From an uncultured Flavobacteriaceae bacterium (GTDB lineage Bacteria; Bacteroidota; Bacteroidia; Flavobacteriales; Flavobacteriaceae), in assembly GCA_947311745.1 (NCBI GenBank), contig CAMZLT010000044.1, forward strand, positions 1 to 19,227: DNA of 19,227 bases, in the 5' to 3' direction. The notes beneath the pieces are model-generated. The model was not told the origin of the DNA, searched no databases, and was given only the letters and a program-made list of their open reading frames with translations. Shown here one piece after another: positions 14,829-19,227 of the stretch. A program made the position numbers and the translations under genes. Every line of letters starts with the position of its first letter. The first letter of the stretch is position 1.

Positions 14829-15878
14829 ATGATTAAAAAAAATTTAGTACAAATTACCGATTTTATTATCCATAAAGTAGGGAATAAATACAATAGTACA
14901 CGTAATGTTTTTTCGGAAAACACTTTAATTTTTGATGAAGAAAGTTATAAAATGATTCTAAATTTTTTATTAAAACCATTTTTAAATCTTACCGATAGTT
15001 ATCGCTTTACACATCATGCAGATGTTAATCTTAACGAGATGAATTCTTATACAAATTCGCTTTTTAAAAACGAAGCAGATTTTGTAGAAGTATCTAAAAA
15101 TATTGTAAAACATTTGTACGAACAATCTAATTCTGCAAATATAAAAACTGGTGATGTAATTGTAGCAAGGTTTGAAGGTATTGGTATAAATGATGTGGTA
15201 ACCGAAGCTATTGGCGTTTTTAAAATTGAAACAAAAATTGATTTTTTTCAAACCTACGTTGAAGGAAACCAAATAGAAGTTATTGTAACCGAAGGGATTA
15301 GTCCGCGAAAATTAGATAAAGGTTGTTTGATTGTAAATACTACAGATTCTGAAGGTAAATTTGTTTTTAGTGTAGATACCAATACGTATGATGCTCAATA
15401 TTGGATTAAAAATTTTCTACAAATTAAATTAGCAGACGACATTCATCAGCAAACTAAAAATTATTTGGCACTTTGTAGTGCTTTTTCCGATGAGGTTATT
15501 CGTGAAAAGGAAGGGAAAAAAGAACAAAGTGAATTTTTAGCCACAACTATTGATTTTTTTAAAGAAAATGATTCGGTAGATAATGAAGAATTTGTAAAAA
15601 CAGTGTTTGAAGCCGATACAGAAATGGAGGAGTTTAAAGATTTTAAAAAAGAGTTTGAAGCTGAAAACGAAATTGTTTTACGAAACTACTTTCCTATTTC
15701 TGATCGTGTGGTTAAAAAAGAAAAAAAAGCATTTAAAACAGAAATAGTATTAGATACTAATATTAAAATTAACATTGATGTAGATGCTCCTGATGCAGCT
15801 GCATATTATTTAGAAAGAGGTTACGATGAGGATAAAAAAATGCACTATTATAAAGTGTTTTTTAATGAAGAAAAGTAA
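14829..15878 (+). CDS. Nucleoid-associated protein (NdpA/YejK, 37-kDa family)
   Basis: The protein has 349 residues, close to the family norm. N-terminal features include IIHKVGNKYNSTRNVFSE and the following LIFDEESY. The middle region holds a GDVIVARFEG strand and ENQIEV-like segments, then YDAQYWIKNFLQIKLADDIH, which is well conserved in Bacteroidota members. The C-terminal part is acidic and helical, ending in strands (TEIVLDTNIKINIDVDAPDA). E. coli YejK binds nucleoid DNA; a precise role in Bacteroidota is not established. It has no signal peptide and would act in the cytoplasm. The start codon is 13 bases after a strong terminator, with no -7 box visible in that space, so expression may depend on read-through or on a promoter inside the hairpin region. 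Confidence 0.88.
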   Translation: MIKKNLVQITDFIIHKVGNKYNSTRNVFSENTLIFDEESYKMILNFLLKPFLNLTDSYRFTHHADVNLNEMNSYTNSLFKNEADFVEVSKNIVKHLYEQSNSANIKTGDVIVARFEGIGINDVVTEAIGVFKIETKIDFFQTYVEGNQIEVIVTEGISPRKLDKGCLIVNTTDSEGKFVFSVDTNTYDAQYWIKNFLQIKLADDIHQQTKNYLALCSAFSDEVIREKEGKKEQSEFLATTIDFFKENDSVDNEEFVKTVFEADTEMEEFKDFKKEFEAENEIVLRNYFPISDRVVKKEKKAFKTEIVLDTNIKINIDVDAPDAAAYYLERGYDEDKKMHYYKVFFNEEK

Positions 15879-15882
15879 ATTC

Positions 15883-16947
15883 CTATCTAAAAAAACTAAA
15901 ATCTACTTTTACTGAAAAAATATTAGAATATAGCGTACCATCCGAATTTCCGATATTAGATAGTGCATAATCTATCCGAATACCATTGTATTTAAAACCA
16001 ACGCCAAAATTTGGTTGTACAGAAAGATTTTTAGAATCGTCAAAATTTGTTTGATTTTGAAAGTTGTTAATTCCTCCTCTAAAGTAAACCATATCGTCAT
16101 AAGCAAACTGAAAACCAATTGCAGGATCGATACTAACAAAATCTGTCGCGATTACATCGTTTGTTTTTAAAAACCGCATATTTAAGTCAATTTCGGTGGT
16201 TAGTTTGTAATCGTGTCCGAATTCAAAAAGTCTCGAAACTCCAAATTGCACTTTAGGTTTGGTAAGTTCTATGGTTTCTGGTTCTTCTTGATTTTGATTA
16301 GGAATGGCGTTTGCAATAGTATCAAATGCATCGCTATCAATTGTCCAAGCATTGAATGTTGTGGTAATATCTCTTAGCATTAATCCAAATTTGTATGTAT
16401 CTGTTTTATACTGAAAACCAGCATCTAATCCAAAGCCATAAGACTTTGCAAAATCACCAATTCTACGATGAATAATTTTTGCATTTACACCAAAATCAAA
16501 ATTTTTAAAAACAACTTGTCTTGCATACCCAATATGTAACGCCATATCACTAGCATTAAAAAGGCTAATTCTGTTAAAATCAATATTTCCTTGGCTGTCA
16601 ATTAATTGCGTTGTGTTTAAAATATCATCAACCGAAAAACGAATAAGAGAAATACCGATACTGCTTATTTTATCAATTGGTTTTGCAAAAGCGGCATAAT
16701 CGTATTTTGCAATACCTTGGAAATATTCGGCATGCATTATAGCAGCTTGATTATCTTCAATATTTACCAAGCCAGCAGGATTCCAATAAATTGCATTTAC
16801 ATCATCGGTAATTGCAGTAACTGCTTTTCCCATACCAAAAGCACTTGCATCTACACCAATATTTAAAAACTCATTAGAGTAATTTCTAAGGGTTTGTGCA
16901 TGGTTTGGAAGCATATATATAAATAAGAGGTAAAATAATTTTTTCAA
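15883..16947 (-). CDS. porV2: PorV/PorQ-family outer-membrane protein, PorV2-like
   Basis: A FadL-like outer-membrane barrel. The N-terminal half has the family signature NEFLNIGVDASAFGMGKAV, followed by DDVNAIYWNPAGL and then SPIDKISS-like strand regions. Later segments (FGLMLRDITTTFNAW; FVSIDPAIGFQF; PNFGVGFKYNGIRIDYALSN) are close to what Flavobacteriia genomes label putative type IX sorting protein PorV2. PorV-type proteins help type IX secretion cargo at the outer membrane; PorV2's own role is not established. The frame extends to a TTG at 17007, but I prefer the TTG at 16947 (354 residues), because it starts directly with a signal peptide (KKLFYLLFIYML, cut after HAQ) and lies about 18 bases after a near-consensus -7 box (GATATTTG, 16972-16965). 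It is convergent with the nucleoid-protein gene, four bases apart. Confidence 0.85.
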   Translation of the reverse strand: MKKLFYLLFIYMLPNHAQTLRNYSNEFLNIGVDASAFGMGKAVTAITDDVNAIYWNPAGLVNIEDNQAAIMHAEYFQGIAKYDYAAFAKPIDKISSIGISLIRFSVDDILNTTQLIDSQGNIDFNRISLFNASDMALHIGYARQVVFKNFDFGVNAKIIHRRIGDFAKSYGFGLDAGFQYKTDTYKFGLMLRDITTTFNAWTIDSDAFDTIANAIPNQNQEEPETIELTKPKVQFGVSRLFEFGHDYKLTTEIDLNMRFLKTNDVIATDFVSIDPAIGFQFAYDDMVYFRGGINNFQNQTNFDDSKNLSVQPNFGVGFKYNGIRIDYALSNIGNSDGTLYSNIFSVKVDFSFFR

Positions 16948-17023
16948 GGGTTTGATTTTAGGTGCAAATATCTTATTTTTTATAGTATAACTTAAAAAAA
17001 CTTTCAATATTGTAGTGTTTTTG

Positions 17024-17992
17024 TTAATTTTGATTTAAAAACTGAATAATTTCTGTTTCTAACCAGTTGTTTTTTTTGGTCTGAAACGAATTACAAAAAC
17101 CAACATGTCCACCATATTTTGTAGTATGTAAATAAAAATTGGCATTGTTTTCGGCTTCTTTAAACGGATAGCATTCTTGGTTTAAAAAAGGGTCGTCTAA
17201 AGCGGTTATTAGTAAGGTTGGTAATTTTATTTTTGGTAAAAACGGTTTGGAACTAGCACGTTTCCAATAATCATTTGCATCTATAAAATTATTAGTAGGA
17301 GCAGTAAAATAGTTGTCAAATTCTTTAAAACTAGTTGCTTTTAAAATCGCAGTTATATTTAAGTTTGCTTTAGGAAATTGTTTTTGTTTTTCTAGCACTT
17401 TCTTTTTTAAGGTTTTCAAGAAATTTTTCATATATATACGATTTGATCTGCTTCCCATAGTAATGGCAGAACCTTTTAAATCGCAAGGAACTGAAATGAC
17501 AACTGCTTTTTTAATTATTTTAGGCATTTTATTGGCAAATTCACCCATAAATTTTAACACAATATTTCCTCCTAAACTATACCCAACAAGATTTATTTCT
17601 TGGTAGCGATTCCAATCGGAAACATTAGTAATTACTTCAGCTAAATCGCTTGTTTTTCCGCTATGATAAGTCGCAAGTAGTTTGTTGTTTTCGCCAGAAC
17701 AACCTCTAAGATTTACAGCAATAAGATCAAAATTATATTTGTTTGTATATACCGAAAGGCTTTTAATATACGAAGATGCAGAACTTCCTTCTAAACCGTG
17801 AATTGCAATAATCGTTTTTTTTGCATTGCAACTAGAAATATCTAAATCTATAAAATCCGAATCTTTAGTAGTCATTCGGATTCGTTTATATTTAGGTTTA
17901 TTTTTAGTAGTGTAATACCTAAAAAGTGTATTGAAGTGTTTGTTTTTAAAAACTCCTTTTACTTTAAACGAGTTTGATTGTACAATTGGCAT
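17024..17992 (-). CDS. Alpha/beta hydrolase, YheT family
   Basis: The protein has 322 residues, the usual size for YheT/ABHD1-type hydrolases. The oxyanion segment HGLEGSSASSYIK starts at 65, NLRGCSGE at ~94-101 matches the family's RG-C-G motif, and GYSLGGN places the nucleophile Ser at 139. The acid is Asp266 or Asp267 (LITALDDPFL) and the base His296 (YGGHVGF), so the catalytic triad is complete. The natural substrate is unknown; E. coli YheT is uncharacterised and related eukaryotic enzymes are lipases or esterases. No signal peptide is seen. It lies upstream of the PorV2-like gene on the same strand, with a 76-base gap holding a near -7 box, so the two are probably separate units. Confidence 0.9.
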   Translation of the reverse strand: MPIVQSNSFKVKGVFKNKHFNTLFRYYTTKNKPKYKRIRMTTKDSDFIDLDISSCNAKKTIIAIHGLEGSSASSYIKSLSVYTNKYNFDLIAVNLRGCSGENNKLLATYHSGKTSDLAEVITNVSDWNRYQEINLVGYSLGGNIVLKFMGEFANKMPKIIKKAVVISVPCDLKGSAITMGSRSNRIYMKNFLKTLKKKVLEKQKQFPKANLNITAILKATSFKEFDNYFTAPTNNFIDANDYWKRASSKPFLPKIKLPTLLITALDDPFLNQECYPFKEAENNANFYLHTTKYGGHVGFCNSFQTKKNNWLETEIIQFLNQN

Positions 17993-18039
17993 TTTGTGTT
18001 ATATCTTGTTTTGAAGTCGTAAATATAAAAGAAATAAAC

Positions 18040-18047
18040 TATGTTTG
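18040..18047 (+). promoter_or_regulatory. -7 box TATGTTTG for the retropepsin-like gene
   Basis: An exact TAnnTTTG match lies 19 bases before the ATG at 18067. TTG occurs upstream at 18011-18013, but the 26-base spacing is too long. Moderate support. Confidence 0.45.
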
Positions 18048-18066
18048 CTATCTAATTTTTTGAATA

Positions 18067-18519
18067 ATGAAGCTAAAAAAAATTCTAAGACGGAAAAAAT
18101 ATATTTGCATTCCGTTAAAACGCACAATAACTAATCATTTTGAAGTAAAAGCAACAATTAATAATGTAAAAGGGCGTTTTATTTTAGATACAGGAGCTTC
18201 TAATTCTTGTGTAGATTTTAAAGCAGTTTCTGTTTTTAATTTAGATGCAAACGATTCTACAACAAAAGCAGCAGGAGCAGGAGCAATTGATATGCAAACA
18301 CAAGAATCACATAACAATAACATTGCAATTGGTAATTGGAAATACAATAATTTGCATTTGGTTTTATTTGATTTAACCCATGTTAATATGGCTTTAACAC
18401 AGTATAAGGCAAAACCTGTTAGTGGTATTATCGGAGCAGATATTCTGCAAAAAGGAAAAGCAATTATCGATTATAAAAAAAATCGTTTGTATTTAAAAAA
18501 ATTGGTTTTTTTATATTGA
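18067..18519 (+). CDS. Retropepsin-like aspartic protease, single domain
   Basis: The protein has 150 residues. FILDTGASNSCVDF (38-51) contains the catalytic DTGAS, with Asp41. GIIGADILQKG (120-130) is the second conserved hydrophobic-Gly motif of clan AA proteases, followed by the strand AIIDYKKNRLYLK. One catalytic Asp per chain means it must act as a homodimer, as in retroviral and Rickettsia APRc-type proteases. No signal peptide is seen, although an N-terminal basic segment (KLKKILRRKK) precedes a short hydrophobic patch. The target is unknown; related bacterial proteins are widespread and mostly uncharacterised. Flanked by a -7 box and a terminator hairpin, it looks monocistronic. Confidence 0.88.
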   Translation: MKLKKILRRKKYICIPLKRTITNHFEVKATINNVKGRFILDTGASNSCVDFKAVSVFNLDANDSTTKAAGAGAIDMQTQESHNNNIAIGNWKYNNLHLVLFDLTHVNMALTQYKAKPVSGIIGADILQKGKAIIDYKKNRLYLKKLVFLY

Positions 18520-18553
18520 TTTACCAAATTTACAAATATCAATAAATGATATA

Positions 18554-18594
18554 AAACCCTTTTAGTGTCATGACTACAAACACTAAAAAGGTTT
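18554..18594. terminator. Hairpin between convergent genes (likely bidirectional terminator)
   Basis: Arms 18554-18568 and 18580-18594 pair over 15 bp with one mismatch (core TTTTAGTGT/ACACTAAAA) around an 11-base loop. It sits between the retropepsin-like gene (+) and the fabH fragment (-). T-tracts are short and interrupted on both sides, so strength is uncertain. Confidence 0.7.
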
Positions 18595-18609
18595 AATAAA
18601 GTACTTTCT

Positions 18610-18942
18610 TTACCATCTAATAACAGCACTTGCCCAAGTAAAACCACTACCAAAAGCAGCAAGAACTACTAAATCACCTTCTTTAATTTTACCTTGTTCC
18701 CAAGCGTCTGTTAAAGCAATAATAATACTTGCAGCAGTAGTATTGCCATATTTTTGTATGTTATTAAAAACTTGATCGTCTGTAAGTCCAAATTTTTTCT
18801 GAACAAATTGCGAAATTCGTAAATTGGCTTGATGTGGAATAAACATATCAATATCACTAGCAGATAAATTATTTGCTTGTAAACCTTCGTTAATTACTTC
18901 GCTAAAACGAACGATAGCATGTTTAAAAACAAATTGACCATC
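18610..18942 (-). pseudogene. fabH: 3-oxoacyl-ACP synthase III (FabH) C-terminal fragment, 5' part missing
   Basis: Only the last 110 residues of a normally ~330-residue enzyme remain. The open frame reads further than its first ATG (18846): homology begins at GQFVFKHAIVRFSEVINEGL and continues through FIPHQANLRISQFVQKKFGL and YGNTTAASI to the C-terminal FGSGFTWASAVIRW. The catalytic His (IPHQ) and Asn (GNTTAAS) are present, but the catalytic Cys, in the missing N-terminal half, is not. Upstream of 18942 the frame runs on into unrelated sequence (a REP-like hairpin) to a stop at 19003-19005. FabH condenses acetyl-CoA with malonyl-ACP to start fatty-acid synthesis; this remnant cannot. A second intact fabH elsewhere is likely. 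An assembly join at a repeat could give the same picture. Confidence 0.8.
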
Positions 18943-18984
18943 CCCCGCTACCGCACGATTACATCGTGCGGCTATAAGATACCA
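18943..18984 (-). repeat. REP-like hairpin element at the fabH breakpoint
   Basis: Immediately at the point where FabH homology ends, CCGCACGA (18951-18958) and TCGTGCGG (18964-18971) form a perfect GC-rich 8-bp stem with a 5-base loop. On the minus strand the stem is followed by TAGCGGGGG. This layout, a GC-rich imperfect palindrome next to AGCGGGGG, resembles REP elements tied to REP-associated tyrosine transposases in Bacteroidota genomes (recalled, not checked). It stands out against the AT-rich surroundings. No transposase gene is visible in the window. Confidence 0.55.
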
Positions 18985-19052
18985 GCTCGTAACTAATAGT
19001 ACTCAACAATAAAATAACAATAAAAAGAAATAGCATCATTTTTATATATTTA

Positions 19053-19087
19053 CTAGGTTAGTAGAAATTATAAGTTTCATAACCTAG
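19053..19087. repeat. 8-bp inverted repeat CTAGGTTA / TAACCTAG
   Basis: Perfect inverted arms at 19053-19060 and 19080-19087 are separated by 19 bases. It could be a transcription-stop structure, a binding site or an element end; there is no T-tract. It lies between the REP-like hairpin and the open frame that leaves the window. Confidence 0.4.
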
Positions 19088-19227
19088 ATGTTGTATATTT
19101 TGTATCTTTACTACCACAAAGCACAGATATTTTAACCAAAGATAGAAACAAAGAAATTAACACGATAATTTACAACCATTTGAATCTACCAACCGAAATA
19201 CAATTTAGCAACAACCGTACGATACAA
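19057..19227 (+). other. Open frame running off the window end, unrecognised
   Basis: One plus-strand frame stays open from after a stop at 19054-19056 to the window end (57 codons). Its second half looks protein-like (LLPQSTDILTKDRN, then NLPTEIQFSNN), but no ATG, GTG or TTG start is found in frame, and I recognise no family. It could be the beginning of a gene whose true start is unusual, a broken mobile-element gene, or a chance frame. The preceding 19006-19056 holds AT-rich DNA with nothing identifiable. Confidence 0.25.

Noticed and set aside
15871..15910. AAAAGTA / TACTTTT inverted repeat spanning the convergent gene ends
   Set aside because: The 7-bp AT-rich arms have a 26-base loop and lie within coding ends; too weak to call a terminator.
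1..19227. CRISPR array, tRNA, rRNA, integrase or phage genes
   Set aside because: No regularly spaced direct repeats, tRNA cloverleaf, rRNA stretch, recombinase or phage structural protein was seen on either strand.

Overview
The window looks like chromosomal DNA of a marine-type Flavobacteriaceae bacterium (Bacteroidota). The sequence is very AT-rich and uses Bacteroidota-type -7 boxes (TAnnTTTG). It carries family-typical proteins: a PorV2-like barrel, a DUF3347-tailed RND adaptor, a CzcA-TolC fusion, and the udk / DivIC-FtsB / methylmalonyl-CoA mutase small subunit order. Genus cannot be fixed from the sequence alone.

Region 1 (1-7817, + strand) is a heavy-metal handling block. It opens with the 3' end of an RND adaptor carrying a DUF3347 tail. 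Then come a small secreted His-rich protein, a 1443-residue CzcA-type RND pump fused to a TolC-like outer-membrane protein, a lipoprotein adaptor (CzcB-like), and a VIT1/CCC1-type iron/manganese transporter with its own -7 box. The RND genes would form an inner membrane-periplasm-outer membrane export machine, with the His-rich protein as a plausible periplasmic metal-binding accessory.

Region 2 (9830 down to 7836, - strand) is a compact three-gene module of unrecognised function: a coiled-coil protein, a 327-residue FIST/DUF6976-like protein and a small Roadblock/LC7-like protein. It is driven by the only full consensus Bacteroidota promoter seen here (TTG-N19-TATATTTG). This is my best candidate for an undescribed system.

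Region 3 (12196 down to 9960, - strand) is a housekeeping operon: uridine kinase, a DivIC/FtsB-like division protein and the methylmalonyl-CoA mutase small subunit. The large mutase subunit that I would expect next is absent; the three-gene module sits there instead.

Region 4 (14133 down to 12338, - strand) holds lipoyl synthase and two small exported heavy-metal-binding-domain proteins. One of these has a Cys-repeat, metallothionein-like tail. Each transcript ends in a visible hairpin terminator.

Region 5 (14221-18519) holds an outer-membrane barrel protein, a strong terminator, a nucleoid-associated protein (NdpA/YejK family), the convergent PorV2-like protein and a YheT-type hydrolase, and a small retropepsin-like aspartic protease.

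Region 6 (18610-19227) holds only the last 110 codons of a FabH-type ketoacyl-ACP synthase. Homology stops at a GC-rich REP-like hairpin element, and an open frame with no clear start runs off the window end. No rRNA, tRNA or CRISPR array was seen.
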